Shown: positions 36,363 through 46,291 of the stretch, one piece after another
Layout of the letters: each line of letters opens with the position of its first letter
Position numbering within the stretch: position 1 is the first letter of the stretch
Source of the DNA: Burkholderia sp. E7m39
Lineage (GTDB): Bacteria; Pseudomonadota; Gammaproteobacteria; Burkholderiales; Burkholderiaceae
Reading direction: 5' to 3'
Length of the DNA stretch: 59,563 nt
Assembly (NCBI GenBank): GCA_001319865.1
Contig: BBSL01000259.1
Location: 1 to 59,563, forward strand
Made by a program: the position numbers and the translations under genes
The notes under the pieces: model-generated
The model's database searches: none
The model's input: the letters and a program-made list of their open reading frames with translations, nothing else
What the model was told of the DNA's origin: nothing

Positions 36363-37604
36363 GTGAACGGGAAATCAACGAGAGGCAAAGCCTATCCTCG
36401 TCCAGACGAGAGGCAGCCCTGCCTCGCCGCACGGCGCCGCCAGAAGCTTGCCCGCTCGGCGCATGCATATGTTCGCGGTAGCGCTGCGCTCTTCTATCAA
36501 TGGCTCGACGCGCAAAAAGCAGGGGCATTACCCGAGGGGCCGGCCATATGGATCGGCGGCGACTGTCATCTGGGCAATCTGGGCCCCGTCTCCAATGCCG
36601 CAGGGCACGTCGCCGTGCAGATGCGGGATCTTGACAACAGCGTGATCGGCAATCCGCTGCATGACCTTCTGCGCCTTGGACTGTCGCTGACCACGGCTGC
36701 GCGCAGCGCGGACCTTCCGGGGGTGATCAGCAGCAGCGTGATCGAGGCGCTTGCCGATGGTTATGAGCAGGCATTCGACGACACTCGCGGTGACATCACA
36801 TCGTCCACAAAACGACCAGCCGTTGTGAAAATTGCCATGGAGGAGGCAGAGCACCGCTCGTGGCAAAAAATGGATCGGCAGACGATAGACAACACCAAAC
36901 CAGCCATACCGCTTGGCAAGCGTTTCTGGCCACTATCCGACGATGAACGCGTTGCCATTCACGCACTGTTCGAAACGGAACCCACTCGAAGTCTCATCCG
37001 CTCGGCGCTCACTCGAGCGTCCGACGCCAGCTCGACGAAAGTCACCGTCCTGGATGCAGCGTTCTGGGTCAAGGGCTGCAGTTCTCTTGGCCGGCGCCGC
37101 TATGCCGTGCTGCTCGATATCGATGGCACCTGTTGGAAGGGTCGACCGCCATGCCTCGTCGACATCAAGGAGGCGGTCGGTTCAGAGGCGCCTCGGCAGG
37201 ACGATGCGTGCATGCCGCGCGACAACGCTAAGCGCGTCGTGGAAGGTGCGCGGCATCTGGCGCCTATGCTCGGCGACAGGATGGTCGCGGCGCGGCTGGA
37301 CGGCGCAGCCGTTGTCATCCGCGAACTCATGCCGGAGGATCTGAAACTGGACGCAGAAAATCTCCCGGAAGAAGATGCCGTCAAGGCTGCCCACTTTCTT
37401 GCGCTGGTAATCGGCCAGGCGCACGCGCGACAGATGGACTCCGGGACTCGTCAAGCTTGGCTCGATGAACTGAAAAAGGGGCGGCCGAGAACGCTCAGCA
37501 GCCCCGCATGGCTTTGGCGAAGCATCGTCGAGCTAATGGTTACGCATGAGCGTGCGTATCTCGAGCATTGCAGACGATATGCGCTCGACCGACGATTGCG
37601 GTAG
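36363..37604 (+). CDS. DUF2252 family protein
   Basis: A 413-residue DUF2252 protein. The frame opens back to 36141, but family members begin near the KSTRGKAYPRPDER segment, and a GTG at 36363 sits just after GGGGAGG, though only 2-3 nt away. Conserved blocks are RSAHAYVRGSAALFY, WIGGDCHLGNLGPV, QMRDLDNSVIGNPLHDLLRL, LGKRFWPLS and DIKEAVGSEAP, with IGQAHARQMD near the end. The fold is related to aminoglycoside-phosphotransferase/kinase-like proteins (HGDxHxGN-like GGDCHLGN), but no substrate is established. It stands alone. Confidence 0.88.
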   Translation: MNGKSTRGKAYPRPDERQPCLAARRRQKLARSAHAYVRGSAALFYQWLDAQKAGALPEGPAIWIGGDCHLGNLGPVSNAAGHVAVQMRDLDNSVIGNPLHDLLRLGLSLTTAARSADLPGVISSSVIEALADGYEQAFDDTRGDITSSTKRPAVVKIAMEEAEHRSWQKMDRQTIDNTKPAIPLGKRFWPLSDDERVAIHALFETEPTRSLIRSALTRASDASSTKVTVLDAAFWVKGCSSLGRRRYAVLLDIDGTCWKGRPPCLVDIKEAVGSEAPRQDDACMPRDNAKRVVEGARHLAPMLGDRMVAARLDGAAVVIRELMPEDLKLDAENLPEEDAVKAAHFLALVIGQAHARQMDSGTRQAWLDELKKGRPRTLSSPAWLWRSIVELMVTHERAYLEHCRRYALDRRLR

Positions 37605-37876
37605 TCCGCCGGGTCGGGAAAGGTGGGGTTTGGCGGGAGCTTCAATATCAATACCGTGTGCGCGCCCGGAAACAGGATTTTGCAACCGCGCCGTGCCGAT
37701 GCGTTCCAGGCAAAGCCGACAGCCCGTGGTACACATCAACCGTGGGCACGATACCCCTCAGCGACTCTCGTGAGAACGCCAGTTGTCGAGAATCTCCGGT
37801 CTCGTAAGCGGGTAAGCGGGCATGCGCGATGCACGATGAGATAGCGATGATCCTGGAGCTGCCAAGACGAGAGGCG
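37605..37876. other. no gene recognised
   Basis: 272 nt between the DUF2252 gene and the next small gene. No coding signal, repeat or RNA structure stood out. Confidence 0.4.
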
Positions 37877-38128
37877 ATGATGAGCGAGCCCAAGCCGTAC
37901 ACCGCTGTACTGGTTGTTGGAGGAAACGCTGTTCTTGTGAGCATGACGGCGGCTTCCGGCGCCTTGCGTCTCACGGATGTCAGCGGAGTATGTTTGCTCG
38001 AAACGCGCTGGAACGACTCGTGGGACGCGCTCATGGCCGCCGCTAACGAGGTCGCGCATCAAGGCCCAGGCGACGACATGGGTGCACTCGTCAACGCGTT
38101 GCTGGCACGCTCCGGAGGAGCGCGCTAG
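37877..38128 (+). CDS. small hypothetical protein
   Basis: 83 residues (MMSEPKPYTAVLVVGGNAVL..., LRLTDVSGVCLLETRWNDSW). Composition suggests a small soluble alpha/beta protein. GAGAGG lies just upstream of the double ATG. I do not recognise the family. It is convergent with the ABC transporter gene ending at 38423; the 294 nt between holds nothing I can identify. Confidence 0.5.
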   Translation: MMSEPKPYTAVLVVGGNAVLVSMTAASGALRLTDVSGVCLLETRWNDSWDALMAAANEVAHQGPGDDMGALVNALLARSGGAR

Positions 38129-38422
38129 CGGTTCAAGTAGACCCCCGTACGGGACTACGCTAATGTCGCACATACGATTATCTATGACGGCGTTCGGCCG
38201 GTTCAGCGCGGACTGCGCCCAGCCACGGTCTCTGATCGCGCAGGATTGTCATCGGGCGCACCTGCGGTTTCTCTCCTGATCAACCGCCGGCTCAGCACTC
38301 AAGCTCTCCTACGCTGGTCCAAATGCAAATGTACCGACGGCCGACGATCTCGACGGCTCGGGATGCCCCCCGATTCGATGAGCCCCAACCACCGTTCAGG
38401 GAGCATTCCGAGCGCAACGGAT

Positions 38423-40177
38423 TCATGAACCCTGCGCCATCCGTCGCTCCTGGCGCAGGAGCACGTCGCGATAAATGCCTGCTCGCTCCGCCAGTTCGCT
38501 CGGCGGGCCTTCGTCAACGAGGCGCCCTTGCTGAATCACCACGATACGATCAAAGCTCTGCAAGGTAGACAGGCGATGCGCGATCGCGACCACCGTGCGC
38601 CCCTTCATCAACTTCTCGAGCGCGGCCTGGATCAGCGCTTCCGATGCGCTGTCGAGCGCGGACGTAGCCTCGTCGAGTAGCAGGATGGGCGCATCTTTCA
38701 GGAACGCGCGGGCAATCGCGATGCGCTGGCGCTGGCCGCCTGAGAGCCGTGTGCCCCGTTCGCCGACGATAGTTTGTAGTCCGTCGGGCAGCGAGCCGAT
38801 CAGATCGAGACAGTTTGCATGCTCGCAGGCCCGCAATACCTCGGCCTCGGTTGCCTCGGGACGGCCGTAGCGCAGATTGTCCAGCAGCGACCGGTTGAAA
38901 AGCGAGGTGTCCTGCGGCACGACCGCGATCGCCTCGTGCAGGCTGGCCAGGCTCACGTCGCATAGGCGCTGCCCGGAAACGGCGACGGCTCCGCAGCCTC
39001 GCGGCGGATCGAAGGTCCGTTGCAGCAGCGCGAGGACCGTGCTCTTGCCCGCACCCGAAGGGCCCACGAGGCCGACCCGCTGCCCGGCATCGATATGAAG
39101 ACTGAAATGATCGAGTACCGGGCGGCGCCCGGGATATGCAAAAGTGATGTTTTCGAAGTCGATGTTCGCGTCGCGTATCTGCAGGGCGGGCGCGCCGATT
39201 TTATCTTCCATCTCGCGCGGCACAAGCAGCACCTGCGCCGCTTCCGCGAGTCGTGCAACATGCTGGGTCATCTCCACGAGCGCCACGGCGAGGTCACGCG
39301 TGCCATGCAGAATCGCGAAGCCGAGCGAACTGACGAGTACCACATCGCCGGTGGTCGCCCGTTGCGCGGTCCAGAGCCACAGCACCCATCCGAGCACGCC
39401 GAACGAAAGCAGCACCGTCAGGAGCGCGTGGATGATCCTCAATCGTTCGAGGTAGCGCAGGCTCTGCGTTCGCGCGACCGTTTCCTCATGAACGAAGGCA
39501 CCGAAGCGCGTGCACTCGCGAGCGGTGGCGACGAACGCCCTGACCAGAGGCATGTTTCCGATCAGGTCGACCAGTTCGCCGTCGACGGCCGCCGCACAGG
39601 AAGCAAAATGCGTGTGGCGCGCAGCGCCTTTTTTTGCAAGGTAGAACAGCAATCCTGTCATGCAGATGGCCACCGCAAGCAGCGCCAGTGCCATCCACGT
39701 GTTCACCCAGGCCATCAGGACGATCGCACCCACTACGGACAGCAGCGGCGGAAGCGCATTGGATGCCGTCAGGTTCTCAAGCGCAAAAACGGCATTCGCC
39801 GTTGCCGAGATCCGGCTCGCAATGGTCCCCGGCGAGGTGTTTGAAAACCAGGCGGGTGAATGACCCAGCAGGTAGCCAAACAGCTCGCGGCGGACGTCAC
39901 CCGTTACGGCCACGAACGTGTACACGCCCGCCCAGCCCGCGACCCGCCAAAGGAGGTTGTCCGCGAAGAGAAGCGCAACGATCACGACAAACGCGTGGAT
40001 CACGTCCGCCGGATGCGCGCGACCACCCGGCAGCGTATCAATCAGGTTTCTAATTGCAAATTGAGACGCAAGCGCGCACGCGACCGCGGCGACGATCGCC
40101 GCGAAGAGGCCGGCGTGGCCAAGCGGATGTCGGCCCACATAGTGCAACAACAGGCGGATGGGCCGGTCTGAATACAT
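38423..40177 (-). CDS. ABC exporter, fused permease/ATPase
   Basis: A 584-residue half-transporter. A six-helix type I exporter membrane domain (~1-320) is followed by a nucleotide-binding domain with Walker A GPSGAGKST, signature LSGGQRQRIA, Walker B ILLLDEATSALD and switch IAHRLSTL. It would work as a homodimer exporting lipids, peptides or drugs. The ATG at 40177 gives a normal N-terminus (MYSDRPIRLLLHYVGRHPLG); the frame opens to 40369. The MBL-fold hydrolase gene is 276 nt upstream in the same direction. Confidence 0.92.
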   Translation of the reverse strand: MYSDRPIRLLLHYVGRHPLGHAGLFAAIVAAVACALASQFAIRNLIDTLPGGRAHPADVIHAFVVIVALLFADNLLWRVAGWAGVYTFVAVTGDVRRELFGYLLGHSPAWFSNTSPGTIASRISATANAVFALENLTASNALPPLLSVVGAIVLMAWVNTWMALALLAVAICMTGLLFYLAKKGAARHTHFASCAAAVDGELVDLIGNMPLVRAFVATARECTRFGAFVHEETVARTQSLRYLERLRIIHALLTVLLSFGVLGWVLWLWTAQRATTGDVVLVSSLGFAILHGTRDLAVALVEMTQHVARLAEAAQVLLVPREMEDKIGAPALQIRDANIDFENITFAYPGRRPVLDHFSLHIDAGQRVGLVGPSGAGKSTVLALLQRTFDPPRGCGAVAVSGQRLCDVSLASLHEAIAVVPQDTSLFNRSLLDNLRYGRPEATEAEVLRACEHANCLDLIGSLPDGLQTIVGERGTRLSGGQRQRIAIARAFLKDAPILLLDEATSALDSASEALIQAALEKLMKGRTVVAIAHRLSTLQSFDRIVVIQQGRLVDEGPPSELAERAGIYRDVLLRQERRMAQGS

Positions 40178-40453
40178 CGCGAGGATCTTCGCGCGCCGGC
40201 CACGCGTGTCTGGGCTTCGCTGCGCGAAACCGGCATTATCCGCTACGCGTGTCACCCCCATTCCTGCCGCTCCCAGGCTTGCCGCGCAGAAGAAGATCAG
40301 CGCATCCAACGTTGCCGGGCCCCGGAAGGAAAATCCCCGACGCCCGCCGTGCCCGAATCTTTGGCGCAAACCGCGTGCCGATTTTCGGAATGCGACTGGC
40401 TCCGCTTTATTGACAAACCTGCAAAATGCGCCGGCAACCCGGGCAATACATAG

Positions 40454-41353
40454 TCAGCGAAGGGGATACGTGTAAGTCGCATCTTTTCCCGCCACGGGCA
40501 GGGACTGCGGCGTCGGCACACTCGCCTTGCGTCCAGCAAGCTTTTCGAACTCGACCACGTCGTGACTGCAGAAGACGTTCACCGACCGGCCGTTCAGCGC
40601 CAGGCTGCGCAGTTTGCCCTGATTGGTAAAGCGCGCCTGTCGGTCCTTCTCCAGCATCCATTGATAGAAGCGCAGCCCCGGCGTGCAATGCGGTCGCGCG
40701 TTCATTTCATCGCGGTAGAAGTACGCGTTGGCGGCATCGAGCAGCCATCCGTCATCGCGCTGCACGGCGATCCCGGCGTGGCCGAAGGTATGACCGCGCA
40801 GCGGTACGATCAGAATGGAGGGCGGCAGGCCGTCCGGCTGCCGCACATTGTCGAAACCGTTCCAGCGCTCACCGCTTGCGCAAGGGTACGTCCGCCATTG
40901 CTTCGACGTCGACCATTGCTGCGGACGGAACCGTTGCCGGTCCATCCACGTCTTTTGCGCGAACGCCCAGTCGCGCTCAATGTCGACCATGTGCACTGTC
41001 GCCTGAGGAAAATCGTCGAGGCCGCCCGCGTGATCGAAGTCGAGATGGCTGAGAATGATATGGCGAACGTCGCGCGGATGGTAACCCAGACGCTCGATTT
41101 GTCGGATCGCTGTCATCTCCTCGCGGAACGCAGGACTGACCAGTCCCAGGAAGAAGCGACTGAGTCGCGAACGGGGATTAGCGACATCACGCAAGCCGAA
41201 GCCCGTATCTACCAACACGAGGCCCGCGTTCGTCTCGATGACCAGGCAATGGCAAGTGAGTTCGCCTCTCTCGACGATCGACTTCGTGCAGCCGTCCATC
41301 AATCGACCGCCGAGCGGACAGGTCGAGATGCAGTTGAGGTGATGAACGATCAT
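40454..41353 (-). CDS. MBL-fold metallo-hydrolase
   Basis: A 299-residue metallo-beta-lactamase-fold hydrolase. The metal motif is SHLDFDHAGG (His-x-Asp-x-Asp-His), further ligands lie in PLRGHTFGHAG and LLDAANAYF, with a late SHD. The layout is like quorum-quenching lactonases and other binuclear Zn hydrolases, but the substrate cannot be inferred. GGAAGG lies 5 nt before the ATG. Confidence 0.88.
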   Translation of the reverse strand: MIVHHLNCISTCPLGGRLMDGCTKSIVERGELTCHCLVIETNAGLVLVDTGFGLRDVANPRSRLSRFFLGLVSPAFREEMTAIRQIERLGYHPRDVRHIILSHLDFDHAGGLDDFPQATVHMVDIERDWAFAQKTWMDRQRFRPQQWSTSKQWRTYPCASGERWNGFDNVRQPDGLPPSILIVPLRGHTFGHAGIAVQRDDGWLLDAANAYFYRDEMNARPHCTPGLRFYQWMLEKDRQARFTNQGKLRSLALNGRSVNVFCSHDVVEFEKLAGRKASVPTPQSLPVAGKDATYTYPLR

Positions 41354-41460
41354 GGGAGCCTTCCTTGGTCAATTAGCCGCTACAAGCAGGTCGGCCGCGG
41401 CGCGATGCGCCGTAGCCTCACCCCGACACAACTTCCGCGAAGCAAGCGGCAAACGTGGGC

Positions 41461-41694
41461 TCAGTCGACCGCGCCCTCTGCCACCATGTGCCTGAGCGCC
41501 TGTGCCAGTCTCTCGAAACTTGCTGTGTTCGCGGCTTGCCGCTCAGCGGCTTCATGAGCGCCATCAGCGAGCGCCCTCCCGGCCCGATTCAACGACGGCC
41601 CAGCACGCTCTACCGCGATGCGCACGGACACCCGCAGCGATGCCTGGACGTTCGACACCTGGCAATGTCTGCGCGGAAAACGTTGCGTGATCAT
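41461..41694 (-). CDS. small hypothetical protein
   Basis: 77 residues, Ala-rich and probably helical (RAGRALADGAHEAAERQAAN, TASFERLAQALRHMVAEGA). AAGGAG lies 10 nt before the ATG. No family recognised. It lies between the MBL hydrolase gene and the integrase remnant. Confidence 0.4.
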   Translation of the reverse strand: MITQRFPRRHCQVSNVQASLRVSVRIAVERAGPSLNRAGRALADGAHEAAERQAANTASFERLAQALRHMVAEGAVD

Positions 41695-41776
41695 TTCTGG
41701 ACGCTCCTTGAGCTGCCTCTAGCCGGCGCAACAAGCGCGCACGGCAGGACATGTCCGGCGGCAACGTCGCGACAGC

Positions 41777-42287
41777 CTAGATTTCTCTATCGGCGTCGAA
41801 TCGCGTAAAGCCGCGTGGGAAGCACAATGGGATTCTGTGGATTTCGAGCCCGATCGATGCGACCCAGCGGTGGACGATGCGGGCATACTGGCGAGTCGAC
41901 ATATGAGGCGAGGCATGTAGCCGGCTCGGAAAGAGACAGTCGGTAGGTTTCAGTCCTCGCGCCGTAATCCATGCGGCGATACTCTGCCGGGTCTGCTCCG
42001 TGATCTCGAACTGCACCGGTCGTTGAGTCTTCTGTTGCATAAACGTTGTCCGTGCGACCACGTGTCCTCCGATGCAGACGTCCTGAACCTGAAGCCGCGT
42101 CAGATCGCGCACGCAGCTTGCTATCGATGGCCAGGCTGAACAATGCCAGCTCACGAATATTGGACGACAACTGAAGTCTGGTTCGAATCGCGCAGATTTC
42201 GCGAAGCTTCAATGGCGGCTTCTGACCAGTCAACCGGCCTTTTTTCCACGGCGGCCGCCGGCCGGCTGAAGAATTAAGCGTTTCCAT
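41777..42287 (-). pseudogene. tyrosine recombinase/integrase, frameshifted and truncated
   Basis: The N-terminal frame begins METLNSSAGRRPPWKKGRL and reads LKLREICAIRTRLQLS and LALFSLAIDSKLR, then shifts near 42120. The second frame gives RDLTRLQVQDVCIGGHVVAR, MQQKTQRPVQFEITEQTRQS and ASPHMSTRQYARIVHRWVAS. Homology ends at IGLEIH, before the His-x-x-Arg and nucleophilic Tyr region. Only the first catalytic Arg region is left, so it cannot recombine DNA. It marks an integrative element next to the serine recombinase module. Confidence 0.85.
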
Positions 42288-42426
42288 GTCAACCTCCTCT
42301 CCAACGAAGGGAGATCGATTGTGCGCTTACCGAGCGGTCGCTGTTCGCTAAAAGGCAACTGTTCGATGCGGAACGGACATCCGGTGCAGCCGTAGCGCTC
42401 GGGAAAATCGAGACTGATCGCTCCCT

Positions 42427-42789
42427 TCAAATCCATCCCATGTCAACCAGGTGATCGATACACGCCTGGTAAATCTCACGCGCGAACGGGACCCGAAAAT
42501 CGATCCGAAGGTCTTCCGTGATCAAGCTCGCAGCGACACTCCGTTTCTGGGCGGTCGGCGTTCGCTCAGCAACGCGCCTGGCGAGTTCAAGCGCACAACT
42601 GGAGAGTCGAACCCGGTCGATGAGGTCGGCGCCGCCGCCATTTGACAAGAGCCAAAGCCCGGTTGACTCAACCGTGTGCAGCGGTGACAGCCATTCGCCA
42701 GTCATTGCCCTGGCCAATAACTGGGAAACGACGAGATACGCGAGCAATTCCGCTTTTGCTTGCAAATCAAGGTTGAGTGGTGTGCTCAT
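42427..42789 (-). CDS. hypothetical protein of the integrative element
   Basis: 120 residues, largely helical (LQAKAELLAYLVVSQLLARA, VRLSSCALELARRVAERT, IYQACIDHLVDMGWI). No family recognised. It is upstream of the integrase remnant on the same strand and divergent from the recombinase gene. Confidence 0.55.
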   Translation of the reverse strand: MSTPLNLDLQAKAELLAYLVVSQLLARAMTGEWLSPLHTVESTGLWLLSNGGGADLIDRVRLSSCALELARRVAERTPTAQKRSVAASLITEDLRIDFRVPFAREIYQACIDHLVDMGWI

Positions 42790-42932
42790 TGCGCGTTCGT
42801 GGTAATTGCCTTCCTCGCCATTTTAGTCTACTGATAGTCGCCCTTTGCCGACGCCTCGTCATGCAGGTTTTGCGCCTTGACTGCGCCTGAAAGCGAAGTA
42901 TCAATAAATATCCCACGCTCTCCCTCTCGCCA

Positions 42933-44519
42933 ATGCACCCATCCACAGTCGTGGCCGATGCCGGTGTACGGCTACGCGCGGCACAGTACGTACGCATGTC
43001 CACCGAGCATCAGCAATATTCGCCAGAAAATCAAAAAAAGTGCGATCGCCGCATACGCACTCGATCACGACATCGAAATCGTCAACACTTACGAGGACGA
43101 CGGACGGTCGGGCATTACGCTGCGTAACCGGCCCGCGCTCGTAAAACTGCTCAAGGACGTGCTCGACCAGGCCCGGGCCTTCGATGCGGTTCTGGTCTAC
43201 GACATAAGCCGATGGGGACGATTCCAGGATGTCGATGAAAGTGCACACCACGAGTACCTATGCCGCCAGGCCGGCGTCAAGGTCATCTACTGCGCCGAGC
43301 CTTTCGCAAACGATGGCTCACCCGCATCGAACATCATCAAGAGCATCAAACGCGCGATGGCCGGTGAGTTCAGTCGAGAACTGTCCGAAAAAGTATTCCT
43401 CGGGCAATCACGGCATGTCGAACGTGGATTCTGGCAGGGATCGACGCCCGGTTACGGACTACGTCGCATGCTCGTCGATGCCTGCCGCCAGCCCAAAGGC
43501 TGTCTGCGATCCGCGGAACAAAAAGCATTCAGACCGACCACATTGTCCTGGTCCCGGGGCCTCCAAATGAAGTGGCGTTGGTTCGGCGAATCTTCTACTG
43601 GTACCTGCACGACAAACTCGGGGTAGGCAAGATCGCTGCCCGCCTGAACTCATTCGGTATCTGCAACTCCATGGGGCGGCCGTGGACGGGCTCCGCCGTC
43701 TATGGATTGCTGAAGAACGAGAAGTACATCGGCAACATGCTCTGGAACCGCAGCTCGAAGAAGCTGCACGGCCCGTTCGTAAAAAATCCTCCCGCCCGGT
43801 GGGTGAGAGCTGACGGCGCATTCGAACCAATCGTCGATACGGAGACATTCGCGGCCGCACAGGCCCGCCTGAATCGGAACAACTCGAAGATTGACGCAGA
43901 CCAGGCTCTGACTGACATCTCACGGCTTCTTCACGAATCGGGCCGACTGTCATTGAAAGATATCCGCGAACGGTTGGATATCCCGGGGAAATCGCGGGTT
44001 CGGCGACTGATACCGTCACTTTCCGACATGTACCGACAGGTTGGCTACTGTCCGGCTTTCGATATGACGTACGTCGATCAGAGGATTGTCGCCAAGCGGG
44101 CAATGGCAGAACACCTGGCGGAACTCACATCAAAACTTGAAGCAGCAGGTCACGTGGTCGAGCACGACAGCAGCTTTTCGATGCTCTGTATTGATCATGG
44201 CCTCAGGGTCAAAGTGACCGTCACTCTCGGGCATAAAGAGATCAACTGCCTTCCTTACGCGATGGCGACACGATCGCGCCGGCATCCCGCCGACCTGCTC
44301 CTGATCGGTCTCTTCCCCCGCCCCCTTCTCGTTTTGCAATGCTTTTACCTGCTGCCAGAGACGCTTCTGGGGGACAGCGACGAACTCATGCTGTCCCCCT
44401 CACGAGTACCGGGCGTAGAGGCTTTCAGAACGACCGACCTGTCGGTGCTGCTGACTCTGTGTGCCCGCGCAACAATCGAGGCTTGCCATGGATCCAGTGA
44501 CAGAAACGACTATCGTTGA
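42933..44519 (+). pseudogene. large serine recombinase with C-terminal extension, two single-A frameshifts
   Basis: Reconstructed length ~529 residues. The resolvase catalytic domain starts RLRAAQYVRMSTEHQQYSPE, with the nucleophile Ser in RMSTEH, then DHDIEIVNTYEDDGRSG, VLVYDISRWGRFQDVDES and FSRELSEKVFLGQSRHVERG. The recombinase domain (VRRIFYWYLHDKLGVGKIAA, YGLLKNEKYIGN) follows. Frames change at an A7 run (43033-43039, one A too many) and an A5 run (43520-43524, one A too few against the expected GEQKSIQTD). Correcting both restores one frame. A ~200-residue C-terminal extension follows, including HPADLLLIGLFPRPLLVLQC and ending LTLCARATIEAC. The stop lies inside the next gene. Whether the indels are real mutations or homopolymer errors is open. 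Confidence 0.85.
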
Positions 44520-45393
44520 TATTCCTTTGAACCAGATTCGAGTACTTAACCCCCGGGGGCGCGGAAGAAGGCAGCACCGCGCCATTGTCGACAGTATTGC
44601 ATCCGTTGGCCTGAAACGCCCAATTACCGTCAGTCCTCACCGCAGCCCGGACGGAACGACATCGTACGATCTGGTGTGCGGCCAGGGGCGCATTGAAGCG
44701 GTGCGTCTGCTCGGGCAGACATCCATTCCGGCCCGTGTAATCAACCGCGACGAGTGCGGCTGCCTTGAGATGAGCCTCGTCGAGAATGTCGCCCGGCGCA
44801 ACCACGCTCCGATTGAATTGCTGCGGGACGTGGAGGAGATGGTCAAGTCGGGACAGCCTCTTCACGAAGTCGCGGCCAAAGTCGGCTTATCGGTATCGTA
44901 TCTGCACAGCATCCTCACGCTGTTGGAACATGGCGAGGAACGACTTGTTGCAGCCGTCGAACGGGGAACCTTGCCCATCGGGCTCGCCATTTCCATCGCA
45001 CGATCAAACGATAGTGAATTGCAGCTCGCGCTGGCGGATGCTTACGCAGACGGGACTCTCAAGCGAACCCAGCTTGCAGTCGTTCGTCGCATCATTGACC
45101 AGCGACTTAAACGCCGTGGATACGACAAATCACGCGGCAGGTCGCACTTAACACGGGATTCACTAAGCCCCGAAAAATTGCGCAAGCTGTACGTTCGAGA
45201 GAGCGAGCGTCAAATGCTTCTGGTCAAGAAAGCCGACATGGTACACGCCCAGCTCGCGATGGTCGTATCCATCTTTCGAAGTCTTCTTGCGGATGAGCAC
45301 TTCGTAGAAGTGCTGCATAAGGAGAGTCTGGAGAGCATGCCACGCCTTCTGGCAGATCGTATCGAGGGAGTCGACAGCCATGAGCACGCCTGA
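44488..45393 (+). CDS. ParB/RepB-like protein 1
   Basis: 301 residues. The ParB N-terminal nuclease-like fold has VDIPLNQIRVLNPR and the conserved GQGRIEAVRLLG (GxxR box) then ARVINRDE and SLVENVARRNHAPIE. A helix-turn-helix follows (LHEVAAKVGLSVSYLHSILT), then a helical C-terminal region. It starts 32 nt inside the recombinase frame (CGAGG before the ATG) and overlaps the next gene, so the three are one operon. The partner ParA is absent. A ParB without ParA, tied to a recombinase, suggests control of recombination or element maintenance rather than ordinary partition (inference). Confidence 0.88.
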   Translation: MDPVTETTIVDIPLNQIRVLNPRGRGRRQHRAIVDSIASVGLKRPITVSPHRSPDGTTSYDLVCGQGRIEAVRLLGQTSIPARVINRDECGCLEMSLVENVARRNHAPIELLRDVEEMVKSGQPLHEVAAKVGLSVSYLHSILTLLEHGEERLVAAVERGTLPIGLAISIARSNDSELQLALADAYADGTLKRTQLAVVRRIIDQRLKRRGYDKSRGRSHLTRDSLSPEKLRKLYVRESERQMLLVKKADMVHAQLAMVVSIFRSLLADEHFVEVLHKESLESMPRLLADRIEGVDSHEHA

Positions 45394-46291
45394 CGCCATA
45401 CCCGCCCGCATCGTCGAACGAGCGTTTGAAAGCGAAACTGTGCAGTTGGCCCTGGAAGTTCTGCGTCCGCACCGCCCGCTCGTAACAGGCGCTACGCGTT
45501 GCAAGAAATTCCTTCAGGTCCTTGCATCAGTGGCCACTGTGGGGCTCGTCGAACCACTTGTTGTCATTGCAGAACGCGATGTTGAAGGCCGTTATGTTGT
45601 TCTCGATGGTCGATTGAGACTGGAGGCCCTGCGCCGGCTGGGCAAGCAATCGGCAACATGCCTTCTGGCAACTGAAGACGAGACCTACACCTATAACCGG
45701 CATGTCAACCGGCTGACGGCAGGTCAGGACGCGCGCATGATCGCACAGGCGGTTGACCGCGGGGTACCACAGGAACGTATTGCAGCCGTGCTCGGTGTCG
45801 ACGGACGGACCGTCAAGACGAAGGTCAGGTTGCTCACGGGCGTCTGCAGCGATGCAGCGGCACTGCTGGCGGACCGGAATTGCCCTGCCGCAACGTACGA
45901 GATACTGAAATGCATGAAGCCTTTGCGTCAGCTCGAGGCAGCGGAGCTTATGTGCAGTCAATCCAATTTCACATCCGCGTTTGCCCGCGCCATCAAGCTT
46001 GCCACGCCACCCGAGCAACTGGTGCCCGCGCCGGCTTCGCGAGGGGGCCAGGAGGAGGCAGCCCGCGAACAGATTGACCGTCTGGAGCGCGAAATCGTCT
46101 CGCTTCAGGCGAAGGTGACCGATGTCGAAGACCGATATGGCGTTGAACATCTCCATCTGAGCGTGTCGATCAGCTACGTTAACTCATTGCTCAATAACGG
46201 GCATGTGCGAGATTGGCTTGCTGAAAATGCGCCGGGACACTACGCGAATTTACAGGAGCTTACTGCAACGGCTGGCCCCCGGGCGCGGTAA
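45380..46291 (+). CDS. ParB/RepB-like protein 2 (RepB C-terminal type)
   Basis: 303 residues, overlapping the preceding gene by 14 nt. The ParB-like core has GLVEPLVVIAERDVEGRYVV, LDGRLRLEALRRLGK (the same GRxRxEAxRxLG logic) and EDETYTYNRHVNRLTAGQDA. A helix-turn-helix-like block (VPQERIAAVLGVDGRTVKTK) and a C-terminal coiled coil (EEAAREQIDRLEREIVSLQA) follow. It resembles proteins annotated as plasmid-partitioning RepB C-terminal domain proteins. It probably forms a heteromeric complex with protein 1 acting at a site nearby, such as the inverted repeat at 46562-46600. Confidence 0.85.
   Translation: MSTPDAIPARIVERAFESETVQLALEVLRPHRPLVTGATRCKKFLQVLASVATVGLVEPLVVIAERDVEGRYVVLDGRLRLEALRRLGKQSATCLLATEDETYTYNRHVNRLTAGQDARMIAQAVDRGVPQERIAAVLGVDGRTVKTKVRLLTGVCSDAAALLADRNCPAATYEILKCMKPLRQLEAAELMCSQSNFTSAFARAIKLATPPEQLVPAPASRGGQEEAAREQIDRLEREIVSLQAKVTDVEDRYGVEHLHLSVSISYVNSLLNNGHVRDWLAENAPGHYANLQELTATAGPRAR

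Noticed and set aside
43033..43040. A-AAA-AAG as a programmed -1 frameshift site in the recombinase
   Set aside because: The phase fits -1 slippage, but the downstream domain needs +1 (removal of one A), so it does not explain the gene.
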